Shown here piece by piece: positions 34,424 to 43,306 of a DNA stretch of 64,000 nt (its first letter is position 1; each line of letters starts with the position of its first letter). Location: NCBI RefSeq assembly GCF_003013395.1, contig NZ_PXZM01000050.1:1-64000 (forward strand). The letters run 5' to 3'. The DNA is from Brevibacillus fortis (GTDB lineage: Bacteria; Bacillota; Bacilli; Brevibacillales; Brevibacillaceae). Under the pieces are notes generated by a model that saw nothing but the letters and a program-made list of their open reading frames with translations, searched no databases and was not told the DNA's origin. The position numbers and the translations under genes were made by a program.

Positions 34424-35176
34424 AATGGTTACAAACTCGGCCTCCTTCTGAATTCGCGGGATGTACTGGCGCAGAACGGAGGCTGTTTTCTTGCCAGGAG
34501 GCCCAACGTGACCAATCGCGATACAGATCGGATGATTGTGGATTCGTTTGCAGACAAGCTCCATTTGCTTCGTGATATGCGGGACAGAGTATACGTCATC
34601 GAGAAAAATTTGATTCACGGCATGGGGCACACCCATTTCAGCTGCGACTTTCCCCGCCACGCTTTTATCAGTGGTCTTGCTATCCAGATAAATGAGCCCA
34701 CGCTCCTTGACGACCTTCATGATGATGCGCATGATTCGCTCGTCAGCCGTTATTTTTGAGCCCATATGGTTGTTCATGCCAATCGCATGTGGCACATCGT
34801 CAATCGCTTTCTCAATGCGACTGCGAATCTCATCGTCGGACAGATCAGCAGTAATGGCTCCAGGACCGAGCCAGGAGCGTTTTCCTTTCATCGGCTCCAT
34901 CGGCATGTGAACGAGTACATCATGTCCTTTTTGATGGGCGAGCTCGGCATCCTGCTTCGTGCTGGGCAGAAACGGCATGACGGCAACAGTTAGTGGGACT
35001 GGCATCGATAATATTTCTTCCGTTCCTTGCATGTTGTTTCCGAAATCGTCAATGACAAATGCCATCAGCTTTTTGACGGCGGGTGTGGGGACTGGATTGG
35101 GGTTTGCCGTCACTGGAATCGCCCCTAGGGAAAGAAATAGCGTAAGCAAGAGCGGAATCAATTTCCTCCAATACAA
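34394..35176 (-). CDS. Divergent polysaccharide deacetylase family protein, exported
   Basis: About 260 residues. A signal peptide (KLIPLLLTLFLSLGAIPVTA) is followed by the divergent deacetylase (DUF610/YibQ-like) domain: LMAFVIDDFGNN, VLVHMPMEPM, GMNNHMGSK, LIYLDSKTT and IAIGHVG, which keep the Asp-His pattern of the NodB fold. I favour TTG at 35176, behind AAGGAAGG; upstream in-frame starts (to 35221) would place extra charged residues before the signal. It converges on the amidase, and both probably act on wall polymers. Confidence 0.85.
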   Translation of the reverse strand: MYWRKLIPLLLTLFLSLGAIPVTANPNPVPTPAVKKLMAFVIDDFGNNMQGTEEILSMPVPLTVAVMPFLPSTKQDAELAHQKGHDVLVHMPMEPMKGKRSWLGPGAITADLSDDEIRSRIEKAIDDVPHAIGMNNHMGSKITADERIMRIIMKVVKERGLIYLDSKTTDKSVAGKVAAEMGVPHAVNQIFLDDVYSVPHITKQMELVCKRIHNHPICIAIGHVGPPGKKTASVLRQYIPRIQKEAEFVTISKLIQQTAH

Positions 35177-35317
35177 AGGATCACCTTCCTTGTCCATTTT
35201 TTTCATAGTCTGTTCAATCACCTTGTTCTTTACCCGCCATATCTACGGCTTGGCTTTGATGTTTGCCCTATGTTACGATTAAAGATAGTAGTTTTGTAAC
35301 GAGAGGGGTCGAATTCC

Positions 35318-37966
35318 TTGAGTCATTTTGTGTTGATTGATGGAAACAGTGTTGCGAACCGGGCGTTTTATGCGCTCCCTTTGTTGTCCACATCGGCAGG
35401 GCTGCATACGAACGCAGTGCTGGGCTTTACGACTATGCTGTTAAAAGTGTTGGAGGAAATGAAGCCAACGCATATTATGGTTGCTTTTGACGCGGGAAAA
35501 GTCGTGTTTCGCCATAGCGAGTATGCAGAGTACAAAGGGGGACGCAGCAAAACTCCGCCGGAGCTATCTGAACAGTTTCCACTGATTCGGGAGCTGTTGG
35601 ATGCCTTCTCAATCAAACGCTTCGAGCTGGAAGGCTACGAGGCGGATGACATTATCGGTACGTTGACGAAGCAGGCTGATGAGCAAGATTGGAAAACGAC
35701 TGTCATTACCGGAGACAAAGATATGCTGCAGCTCGTGTCAGAGCATGTATCTGTCGCTTTGACGCGCAAGGGAGTCAGCGAAATCGAGATGTACACTCCG
35801 CAAGAAATTCACGAAAAGTACGGCCTTGAGCCGCTGCAAATAATTGATCTGAAAGGCTTGATGGGTGATTCGTCCGACAACATTCCAGGTGTCCCTGGTG
35901 TCGGCGAGAAAACAGCTCTGAAGCTGCTGCACGAATACGGCTCTGTCGAGCAAGTACTGGAAAACATCGATAAAGTCTCGGGCAAAAAGTTGCAAGAGAA
36001 CCTGCGTGAGAATGTAGACAAGGCGAACATGAGTAAAGCTTTGGCAACCATTTTGCGTGAAGCGCCTGTGGAGCTGGATGTGCAAGAGACTGGCTATGAA
36101 GGCTATGATGGCGTGCCTCTCAGCGAGTTCTTTAAAAAGATGGAGTTCAAATCGCTCTTGTCCAAGATCAAAGTGGCTCAGCCAGCAGATGGAAGCGGAC
36201 AAGCAGACGCCAAGCCGTTTTCGTTTGAGATGATTTCAGAGGAAAACAAAACGGCGTATGAATCAAAGCTGACGTCGCAAATGGCTCTCTACATCGAAAT
36301 GGACGGGGATAACTATCATCATGCGCCATTCATAGGGGTTGGACTGGCAGCAGAAGATACGGTGATGTTCGTTCCGTGGGACGTAGCCAAGGAATGGAAG
36401 GCGCTCTGTGAGTGGCTGGCTGATCCGGCGAAGGAGAAGTGGGTATTTGACGGCAAGCGAGATACGGTTGGACTCGCCTGGCATGATTTGGCGATAAAAG
36501 GCATCAGCTTTGATGTGTACCTCGCTTCTTACCTGCTAAATGCAGCTGAGAGCAACCCGACCTTGGATAGCATTGCGGCACAGTACGCACAGACACGGGT
36601 ATTGCCAGATGAAGAGGTGTACGGCAAGGGTGCCAAGCGTCTTGTTCCTGAAATGGACGTGTTGAGCGTACATGTGGCACATAAAGCGGCAGCAATCTGG
36701 CAGAGCGTGCCTGTCTTGCGCGAGCAGCTGGCGGAAAACGAAATGGAAAAGCTACTCGGTGAATTGGAAGCCCCGCTGAGTATGGTACTGGCTCTCATGG
36801 AGAAGCAAGGAATAAAGGTAAATAGTGAGCGCCTCGTGCAAATGGGAGAAGACTTGGATAAAAAGCTCGCGGGTCTGACAGATCAGATTTACGAGCTAGC
36901 AGGAGATTCATTCAACATCAACTCACCGAAGCAATTGGGTGAAATTTTGTTTGACCGCTTGTCTCTGCCTGTATTGAAAAAGACCAAAACAGGACCTTCT
37001 ACCAGTGCGGATGTATTGGAGAAGCTCGCACCTTATCATCCGATCATCGATGCGATCCTGACCTTCCGTCAGCTTGGCAAGCTCCGCTCTACGTACATTG
37101 AGGGCTTGACCAAGGAAATCCATACGAAGACGAGCAAGGTGCACACGCTTTACAACCAGGCGACTACGGCGACAGGGCGCCTGTCCAGTACAGACCCGAA
37201 TCTGCAAAATATCCCGATCCGCATGGAAGAAGGACGCAAGATTCGTGAGGCGTTCATCCCTTCAGAGGATGGCTGGTACATGCTGGCGGCCGACTATTCC
37301 CAGATTGAGCTACGGATTTTGGCGCACATTTCGCAAGACGAGAATTTGATTGATGCCTTCCAAAAAGGAATGGATATTCATACCCGTACCGCCATGGACG
37401 TATTCGGTGTGAGTGAGGAAGAAGTGACCTCGCTGATGCGCCGTCAGGCCAAAGCGGTCAACTTCGGGATCGTATATGGCATCAGCGACTACGGTCTGTC
37501 GCAAAACCTCAATATTACCCGCAAAGAAGCAGGGGACTTCATTGAGCGCTACTTCGATGTCTTCTCCGGTGTGAAGCGATGGATGGATGAGATCGTTCAG
37601 CAGGCGAAGGCGGATGGCTATGTGACGACCTTGTTGAACCGCCGTCGCTACCTGCCTGATATTCGCAGCAGCAACTTTAACCTGCGTTCGTTTGCCGAGC
37701 GTACCGCGATGAACACGCCGATCCAGGGTACTGCTGCCGATGTGATCAAGCTGGCGATGATTCGCATGCAGGAGGCAATCGAGGAGAAAGGTCTCGCTAG
37801 CCGCATGCTTTTGCAGGTGCACGATGAGCTTGTATTTGAAGTACCAGAAAATGAGCTTGAGGTCATGCGCAAGCTAGTACCAGAAGTGATGGAGAGTGCG
37901 TTGTCCCTCAATGTGCCACTCAAGGTGGACGTCAGTGACGGACGTACCTGGTATGATGCGAAGTAG
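35318..37966 (+). CDS. polA: DNA polymerase I
   Basis: An 882-residue repair and lagging-strand polymerase. The first 290 residues are the 5'-3' nuclease (LIDGNSVANRAFYALP, GYEADDIIGTL, GDKDMLQLV, GDSSDNIPGVPGVGEKTA). The middle domain has the 3'-5' exonuclease fold but not its acidic residues (LYIEMDGDNYH where the Klenow enzyme has DTE), so proofreading is lost as in Geobacillus Pol I. The polymerase part has motif A AADYSQIELRILAHIS, motif B RRQAKAVNFGIVYGIS and motif C QVHDELVFE. The start is TTG behind GAGGGG. It is followed by mutM, as in Bacillus. Confidence 0.97.
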   Translation: MSHFVLIDGNSVANRAFYALPLLSTSAGLHTNAVLGFTTMLLKVLEEMKPTHIMVAFDAGKVVFRHSEYAEYKGGRSKTPPELSEQFPLIRELLDAFSIKRFELEGYEADDIIGTLTKQADEQDWKTTVITGDKDMLQLVSEHVSVALTRKGVSEIEMYTPQEIHEKYGLEPLQIIDLKGLMGDSSDNIPGVPGVGEKTALKLLHEYGSVEQVLENIDKVSGKKLQENLRENVDKANMSKALATILREAPVELDVQETGYEGYDGVPLSEFFKKMEFKSLLSKIKVAQPADGSGQADAKPFSFEMISEENKTAYESKLTSQMALYIEMDGDNYHHAPFIGVGLAAEDTVMFVPWDVAKEWKALCEWLADPAKEKWVFDGKRDTVGLAWHDLAIKGISFDVYLASYLLNAAESNPTLDSIAAQYAQTRVLPDEEVYGKGAKRLVPEMDVLSVHVAHKAAAIWQSVPVLREQLAENEMEKLLGELEAPLSMVLALMEKQGIKVNSERLVQMGEDLDKKLAGLTDQIYELAGDSFNINSPKQLGEILFDRLSLPVLKKTKTGPSTSADVLEKLAPYHPIIDAILTFRQLGKLRSTYIEGLTKEIHTKTSKVHTLYNQATTATGRLSSTDPNLQNIPIRMEEGRKIREAFIPSEDGWYMLAADYSQIELRILAHISQDENLIDAFQKGMDIHTRTAMDVFGVSEEEVTSLMRRQAKAVNFGIVYGISDYGLSQNLNITRKEAGDFIERYFDVFSGVKRWMDEIVQQAKADGYVTTLLNRRRYLPDIRSSNFNLRSFAERTAMNTPIQGTAADVIKLAMIRMQEAIEEKGLASRMLLQVHDELVFEVPENELEVMRKLVPEVMESALSLNVPLKVDVSDGRTWYDAK

Positions 37967-38014
37967 GCATACCTAGACCATAAAGATGGATAGACAGCGA
38001 GAGGAGGAGGGCAT

Positions 38015-38845
38015 ATGCCAGAATTGCCGGAGGTAGAAACCGTCGTACGGACTCTGCGTGGCTTGGTCATGGGAAAAACGATTGAGAGAGTAAGTGTTCA
38101 TTTGGCGCGTATTGTGCGTCAGCCAGATGACGTGGAAGCTTTCAAAGCTCTCTTGGTGGGACAAACCATCCATGATATCCAACGGCGGGCAAAATTCATT
38201 CAGTTTTTCTTAAACGAGGACGTGCTTGTGTCCCATCTGCGCATGGAAGGGCGCTATGGCGTGTATCAGGGGGATGATCCCATTGAGAAGCATACCCATG
38301 TCGTCTTCCATTTTACGGACGGAACGGAGCTGCGTTATCGGGATGTTCGCCAGTTCGGGACAATGGATCTATTCCCTAAGGGGAAGGAAACAACTGTCGG
38401 GCCTTTGGCAAAACTGGGAGTAGAACCGCTAGATAAGAGTTTTACTCCTGAAGTTTTGGGGAAATTGTTAAAAGGACGATCAACAAAAATTAAGCCGCTT
38501 CTCCTAAACCAGGAATGTATTGTTGGACTGGGGAATATTTATGTGGACGAGTCACTCTTTAAAGCAGGCATTCATCCGGAGAAACCGGCAGGAAAGCTGA
38601 CAGATAAAGAAGTCATCCGACTGCACGAAAGTATCGTCTCTACCTTGCAAGAAGCGGTAGAACAAGGGGGCAGCTCCATCAAGTCGTATGTAAACGGACA
38701 GGGCGAGATGGGAATGTTCCAGCAATCTCTATTAGTTTATGGACGAAAAGATGAGGCGTGCACGAAGTGCGGGGCCGAAATCGTTCGGTTTGTAGTCGGC
38801 GGCAGAGGGACACATATTTGTCCTACCTGCCAAAAGAACCAGTAG
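38015..38845 (+). CDS. mutM: Formamidopyrimidine-DNA glycosylase
   Basis: A 276-residue base-excision enzyme that removes 8-oxoguanine and formamidopyrimidines and nicks the strand. The N-terminal PELPEVETV supplies the catalytic proline and glutamate. The helix-two-turn-helix region has NQECIVGLGNIYVDE. The C-terminal zinc finger has four cysteines (CTKCGAEI ... CPTCQKNQ). GAGGAGG lies before the ATG. It sits in the polA-mutM-coaE repair operon. Confidence 0.97.
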   Translation: MPELPEVETVVRTLRGLVMGKTIERVSVHLARIVRQPDDVEAFKALLVGQTIHDIQRRAKFIQFFLNEDVLVSHLRMEGRYGVYQGDDPIEKHTHVVFHFTDGTELRYRDVRQFGTMDLFPKGKETTVGPLAKLGVEPLDKSFTPEVLGKLLKGRSTKIKPLLLNQECIVGLGNIYVDESLFKAGIHPEKPAGKLTDKEVIRLHESIVSTLQEAVEQGGSSIKSYVNGQGEMGMFQQSLLVYGRKDEACTKCGAEIVRFVVGGRGTHICPTCQKNQ

Positions 38846-38953
38846 TGAACGTTTCTTTTGGCGACCGCAAGCGTTCATCGTATTTTCATGAAAAACTTCG
38901 AGAAGTTTTTCACAAAGCAGATATAACATTTCGACCGAGGGAGGAGGATGGGC

Positions 38954-39556
38954 ATGATACTAGGGTTAACAGGCGGAATTGCCACTGGGAAAAGCACGGT
39001 GACAGGTATGCTTCGAGAGCGCGGGATTCCTGTCATTGACGCTGACCAGATCGCCAGAGAGGTCGTAGAACCAGGTAAACTGGCCTATGAAGCGATCGTG
39101 CGCCATTTTGGACGAGAAATCCTATTGGAAGACGGTCAGATTGATCGGAAAAAACTAGGTGAGATCGTGTTTTCGGACGAGTCTGAGCGTCAAAAGCTGA
39201 ACGCCATTGTCCATCCCGAGGTACGCCGCGTTATGCGGGAAGAGGCCGAAGCAGCGGAAGCGCATGGAGCCGAGATCGTCTTTATGGACATTCCTCTGCT
39301 GTATGAGAGCAAGCTTACACATATGGTAGAAAAAATCGTGGTCGTCTATGCGCCCTACGAGATGCAACTGGCGAGAATGCTGGAGCGCGACGAATTGGAA
39401 GAAGAACAAGCACGTAAAAGACTGCGGGCGCAGTTTCCTATTGATCAGAAGAAGCGGGAAGCAGACTTTCTGATCGATAATTCAGGTTCGCGTGAAGAAA
39501 CCGAGCGTCAAGTGGAGGCGGTATTGGCCGCGATTCGATCGGAGCGTCAATCATGA
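38954..39556 (+). CDS. coaE: Dephospho-CoA kinase
   Basis: A 200-residue kinase for the last step of coenzyme A synthesis. The P-loop is GLTGGIATGKSTV; the central region has DADQIAREVV and FMDIPLLYE; the lid carries R-rich RKRLRAQ. I start at 38954, where GAGGAGG is 6 bases upstream; the ATG at 38948 abuts that site. Its stop overlaps the start of the transglycosylase gene (ATGA). Confidence 0.95.
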   Translation: MILGLTGGIATGKSTVTGMLRERGIPVIDADQIAREVVEPGKLAYEAIVRHFGREILLEDGQIDRKKLGEIVFSDESERQKLNAIVHPEVRRVMREEAEAAEAHGAEIVFMDIPLLYESKLTHMVEKIVVVYAPYEMQLARMLERDELEEEQARKRLRAQFPIDQKKREADFLIDNSGSREETERQVEAVLAAIRSERQS

Positions 39557-40116
39557 GTTTTGGCAAGCGTGCAGCATTGATCCTGCTCGTTTTGGTGAGC
39601 ATATTTCTGCTGCTAAACACGCCATTGGTGTGGAAATGGATGTACCCGATTAAATATGAGCAACAGATTGTGACAGCTGCACTAAAATATGAGGTGGACC
39701 CTCATTTGGTATTAGCCGTCATTCGTTCCGAGAGTGGGTTTGCGACAGATCGCGTTTCGAAAAAAGGTGCAGTAGGGCTCATGCAAATCATGCCGGAAAC
39801 AGCGGAGTGGATCGTCAAGGAGGCAGGCTTCCGTCCTAAGGACAGCCAATACTTGTACGACCCTGTCATGAACATCGAGATTGGGACATGGTATCTCGAT
39901 TTTTTGCTGTCCCGCTATGATGGGGATATCGTCAAAGTCATTGCAGCCTACAACGCAGGTCCTGGAAAAGTAAACGGATGGCTTGCGAGTGAGCAATGGA
40001 ACGGACAACGAGAGATGATTGAGGACATTCCATACGGAGAGACCCGTCAATATGTCCAGCGTGTGCTCTATTATCATGATCGTTACAAAAATATTTACGA
40101 CTTTCAATTGCGTTAA
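39553..40116 (+). CDS. Membrane-anchored lytic transglycosylase (SLT family)
   Basis: A 187-residue protein with one N-terminal membrane helix (RAALILLVLVSIFLLLNTPLVW) and an extracellular SLT domain. VIRSESGFATDRVSKKGAVGLMQIMPETA carries the catalytic glutamate in ESGF, with AAYNAGPGKVNGW further on. It cleaves peptidoglycan glycan strands with anhydro ring formation. It overlaps coaE by four bases and so is translated with it. B. subtilis has ytaF near this site, so the gene is a lineage difference. Confidence 0.93.
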   Translation: MSFGKRAALILLVLVSIFLLLNTPLVWKWMYPIKYEQQIVTAALKYEVDPHLVLAVIRSESGFATDRVSKKGAVGLMQIMPETAEWIVKEAGFRPKDSQYLYDPVMNIEIGTWYLDFLLSRYDGDIVKVIAAYNAGPGKVNGWLASEQWNGQREMIEDIPYGETRQYVQRVLYYHDRYKNIYDFQLR

Positions 40117-40125
40117 AAAAACATG

Positions 40126-40163
40126 AAAAGCCGCTTCTCTTGCTGACAAGAGGGCGGCTTTTT
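40126..40163 (+). terminator. Terminator of the polA-mutM-coaE-SLT group
   Basis: AAAAGCCGC-CTCTT pairs with AAGAG-GCGGCTTTTT. Confidence 0.9.
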
Positions 40164-40218
40164 CCTCTTTTTTTGGGTAGGGTAAATCGTCCAAATATTT
40201 ATTTTTCAGTAAAACACA

Positions 40219-40246
40219 TTGATAATTGTGTCATACTTATTATAAT
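40219..40246 (+). promoter_or_regulatory. gapB promoter with CcpN operator
   Basis: TTGATA (40219-40224), a 16-bp spacer and TATAAT (40241-40246). Inside the spacer TGTGTCATACT (40227-40237) is a perfect match to the CcpN consensus TRTGHYATAYW described for B. subtilis gapB and pckA. CcpN bound here would repress gapB during glycolysis. ATACTT (40233-40238) and AAGTAT further on also form an inverted pair around the -10. Confidence 0.75.
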
Positions 40247-40292
40247 AAAAGTATCAGATAAGCGTAACTCAATTCGAGAGGGGTTTCTATAT

Positions 40293-41339
40293 ATGACAAT
40301 TAAAATCGGTATTAATGGTTTCGGACGTATTGGCCGCATGGTATTCCGCCGCGCTATTCAGGACCCCAACATTGAAATCGTTGCAATCAATGCCAGCTAT
40401 CCAGCGGAGACGCTTGCACATTTGTTGAAATATGACACGATTCACGGACGCCTGCAAAATAAAGTAGAAGTCCAAGACAACAAGATTATCGTAGACGGAA
40501 AAGCAACGGTCGTATTGTCTGACCGTGATCCGCTGAAACTGCCTTGGGGCGACCTCGGAGTGGAGATCGTAGTAGAAGCTACAGGCAAGTTCAACAATCG
40601 TGAAGGCGCTGGCAAGCACCTGCAAAGCGGTGCGAAAAAGGTTGTCATTACAGCACCAGCAAAAGAAGAAGACGTAACGATTGTGATGGGTGTAAACGAA
40701 GGCATCTACGACCATGCTAACCACCACATTATCTCCAATGCTTCTTGCACGACCAACTGTCTCGCTCCAGTGGCGAAAGTTCTCAATGAAGCATTCGGAA
40801 TCGAGCAAGGTCTTATGACTACGATTCACTCGTTTACTAACGATCAGGTGAATCTCGACAATCCGCATAAAGACCTTCGTCGTGCACGTGCAGCTAGCGA
40901 GTCCATCATTCCAACGACTACCGGAGCTGCTCGTGCAGTAGGTAAGGTTCTGCCAGAATTGAATGGCAAGCTGAATGGTTTTTCACTTCGCGTACCGACT
41001 CCAAACGTTTCCGTTGTGGATTTGGTGATCAACACGAAGAAGCCTGTTACATTGGACGAAGTAAACCGTGTCCTGCGTGAAGCGAGCGAAGGCAGCATGA
41101 AAGGTTACCTCGAGTTCTGCGACGAGCCGCTCGTATCCAGCGATTTCAATGGCAACGATCACTCCTCGATCATCGACGGTCTGTCTACGATGGTAATGGG
41201 AGACAATCAAGTGAAAGTGATTGCTTGGTACGATAACGAGTGGGGCTACTCCTGCCGTGTCGTAGACCTGGTTCGCCACGTATCTGAGCAGCACAATCAA
41301 GTTGTAACTAAAGAAGCAGCTGCTGTTGGTGTAAAATAA
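40293..41339 (+). CDS. gapB: Glyceraldehyde-3-phosphate dehydrogenase, GapB type
   Basis: A 348-residue dehydrogenase. INGFGRIGRMVFRRA begins the Rossmann fold, SNASCTTNCLAP carries the catalytic cysteine and MTTIHSFTNDQ the general-base histidine. The cofactor loop reads VAINASYPAETLAHLLKYD; the Asp that selects NAD in GapA is missing, as in B. subtilis GapB, which prefers NADP and works in gluconeogenesis. GAGAGGGG precedes the ATG. Position between coaE and nrdR, and the CcpN site in the promoter, agree with this role. GapB may also act as erythrose-4-phosphate dehydrogenase. Confidence 0.94.
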   Translation: MTIKIGINGFGRIGRMVFRRAIQDPNIEIVAINASYPAETLAHLLKYDTIHGRLQNKVEVQDNKIIVDGKATVVLSDRDPLKLPWGDLGVEIVVEATGKFNNREGAGKHLQSGAKKVVITAPAKEEDVTIVMGVNEGIYDHANHHIISNASCTTNCLAPVAKVLNEAFGIEQGLMTTIHSFTNDQVNLDNPHKDLRRARAASESIIPTTTGAARAVGKVLPELNGKLNGFSLRVPTPNVSVVDLVINTKKPVTLDEVNRVLREASEGSMKGYLEFCDEPLVSSDFNGNDHSSIIDGLSTMVMGDNQVKVIAWYDNEWGYSCRVVDLVRHVSEQHNQVVTKEAAAVGVK

Positions 41340-41350
41340 GCAGCATAAAC

Positions 41351-41387
41351 AAAACCCCTTTGCCGAATTTCGAGCAAAGGGGTTTTT
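41351..41387. terminator. Terminator after gapB
   Basis: AAAACCCCTTTGC pairs with GCAAAGGGGTTTTT. The symmetric A and T runs mean it can also serve the converging HD-GYP gene. Confidence 0.9.
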
Positions 41388-41401
41388 CGTTGCTTCGTAT
41401 G

Positions 41402-42535
41402 TTACGATGAGGAAGAAGAATCTTCTAATGAGTTCACGTTAAACAGATCATCATCTTCAAAGCCGACAATAAACAGACGGATGTTCGTCTTGAGATCGAG
41501 GTCATAAGGGCTAGGGACGTCGTTTCCTCGGCCGTCTCTTATCACACGTACAGTAGGACGATGCGAATAGTCTGGATCAACCCGACTTACTACCCCGACT
41601 TCTCCGGTATTCAAAACAACGCTGCTTCCGAGCGGGAAGATGGCAATGTGCTTGATAAAGGCATTTACTAGATGATGCTCGAACAGCGTACCGCCAGCTC
41701 CAAACAGGTATTCCACAGCATCTTGTGGCATGTACCGCTTGCGCCATGGACGTGGGGAAGTCAAGGAGTCATAGATATCACAGAGGCCGACGATTTGTGC
41801 GAATTCGTGTATTTGCTTGCCAGATAACCCCTGTGGATAGCCACTTCCATTTAGCCGTTCATGGTGCTGTAGGCAGACGTGGGCGGACAAAAGCGAGATG
41901 TCATGCTGCTTTCGCAACAAATTGAAGCCAAGCATCGTATGCTCTTTGGCGATTTCCTTCTCTTCGTCCGTCCAACGCTCTGTTTTTAGCAACAGCTCTT
42001 CTGGCAGGTTTACCTTGCCGATATCGTGTAGCATGGCACCTACGCCTAAGTTTATGAGCTGTGTGCGATTGTAGCCCAGTGACATGCCCACAGCCGTCGC
42101 CAGCACAGCCACATTCACAGAATGATGGTACAAGGATGGCGAATGAGTGGAGATCGTTGTCAAATGCCCAACCATTTGCTTGTTTTGCATCAGGTCGTCC
42201 AAAATCGAACTAAAGGCACGCTGAAAATGAAGGCCCATTTCTTTTAAGGAGATTTTCCGGGCCAGCTTGTTTGAGTTTGTAATTTGTTTGATCGTCTTTT
42301 CGATAGCTTCCACAGCTACTTGCCTGGTTTGTGGGCGAATCACTTCTTCCACAACGATGTCATTGGTACGGGGATCATCGATATATACCGAATCAACACC
42401 AGCTCGCTCTAATCCGGAAATGAGTCGTTCCGTTAATTGCATACCGGTTCCAAGCAGCACCTTTCCATCTTCTGTGAAGACCGTACGTCCCAATTTCATT
42501 CCAGGCTGTATGTGCCTTAAAGATACTAAACGCAT
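41402..42535 (-). CDS. HD-GYP domain protein
   Basis: A 377-residue predicted cytoplasmic phosphohydrolase. The first 100 or so residues form a beta-rich N-terminal region (MRLVSLRHIQPGMKLGRTV). The HD-GYP domain follows, with YHHSVNVAVLATAVG, the metal-binding AMLHDIGKVNLP, EHTMLGF, LQHHERLNGSGYPQGLSG and QIVGLCDIYDSLTS. HD-GYP enzymes break down cyclic di-GMP or related dinucleotides. The start at 42535 follows GGAGGG; an ATG 36 bases upstream lies before it. It is monocistronic and divergent from nrdR. Confidence 0.92.
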   Translation of the reverse strand: MRLVSLRHIQPGMKLGRTVFTEDGKVLLGTGMQLTERLISGLERAGVDSVYIDDPRTNDIVVEEVIRPQTRQVAVEAIEKTIKQITNSNKLARKISLKEMGLHFQRAFSSILDDLMQNKQMVGHLTTISTHSPSLYHHSVNVAVLATAVGMSLGYNRTQLINLGVGAMLHDIGKVNLPEELLLKTERWTDEEKEIAKEHTMLGFNLLRKQHDISLLSAHVCLQHHERLNGSGYPQGLSGKQIHEFAQIVGLCDIYDSLTSPRPWRKRYMPQDAVEYLFGAGGTLFEHHLVNAFIKHIAIFPLGSSVVLNTGEVGVVSRVDPDYSHRPTVRVIRDGRGNDVPSPYDLDLKTNIRLFIVGFEDDDLFNVNSLEDSSSSS

Positions 42536-42672
42536 GACTATCCCTCCAACAGTACCATAATTGTACTCCATTCGACTTATGCTTTAAATAGGTACAAGGA
42601 TTGACTTGACTTATGACGGGAAGATGAGGGACACTGTAGACAAGTATTGTCAGTATTGGAGTTGATTCTGAT

Positions 42673-43152
42673 ATGCGTTGTCCATTTTGCGAATATAATG
42701 GGACTAGAGTCCTGGATTCACGTCCTTTCAATCATAATAAATCCATTCGTCGTCGCCGTGAATGCGAAGCCTGCGAGCGCCGTTTTACTACCTTTGAAAT
42801 GGTAGAAGAAACCCCTTTGTTAATTGTGAAAAAGGAAGGAACGCGCGAAGAATTCAGTCGAGACAAGATATTGCGCGGGCTGGTTCGTGCTTGCGAAAAG
42901 CGTCCCGTACCATTGGAAGTGCTTGAAAATGTAGTGAACGACATTGAAAAAGAATTGCGCAGCTGCGGGCAAGCAGAGATCCCGAGCAATGACGTTGGGG
43001 AGAAGGTCATGGAGCGTTTATACCATGTCGATGAGGTAGCCTATGTACGTTTCGCCTCTGTATACCGCCAATTCAAAGATATCAATGTATTTATGAAAGA
43101 GCTGGAGGAGCTTTTGGCTCAAGCACGCAATAGCTCGTTTCCAAAAGAATAG
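42673..43152 (+). CDS. nrdR: Transcriptional repressor NrdR
   Basis: A 159-residue zinc-ribbon/ATP-cone repressor of ribonucleotide reductase genes. The N-terminal ribbon is CPFC with a second pair CEAC, surrounded by the RRRRECEACERRFTTFE basic patch. Residues about 49-139 are the ATP-cone (LLIVKKEGTREEFSRDKILRGLVRACEKRPV), which senses ATP versus dATP. Gene order gapB-nrdR-dnaB-dnaI matches Bacillus. Its predicted target, nrdJ with tandem boxes, lies 30 kb upstream in this window. Confidence 0.96.
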   Translation: MRCPFCEYNGTRVLDSRPFNHNKSIRRRRECEACERRFTTFEMVEETPLLIVKKEGTREEFSRDKILRGLVRACEKRPVPLEVLENVVNDIEKELRSCGQAEIPSNDVGEKVMERLYHVDEVAYVRFASVYRQFKDINVFMKELEELLAQARNSSFPKE

Positions 43153-43306
43153 ATAAGCTTTTTGATGCTAGACTCGCAACTTCTCTCCCACGCTCTTGCG
43201 GCCGATCCGCCAGGGCTTCTTTGGCTTTCCAGCTGATTTTTCCGCGAATGAATGGGTAGTCGTGCTATAATAAAAGAATCGAATTTTGTCAGGAAGGAAA
43301 GATCTG

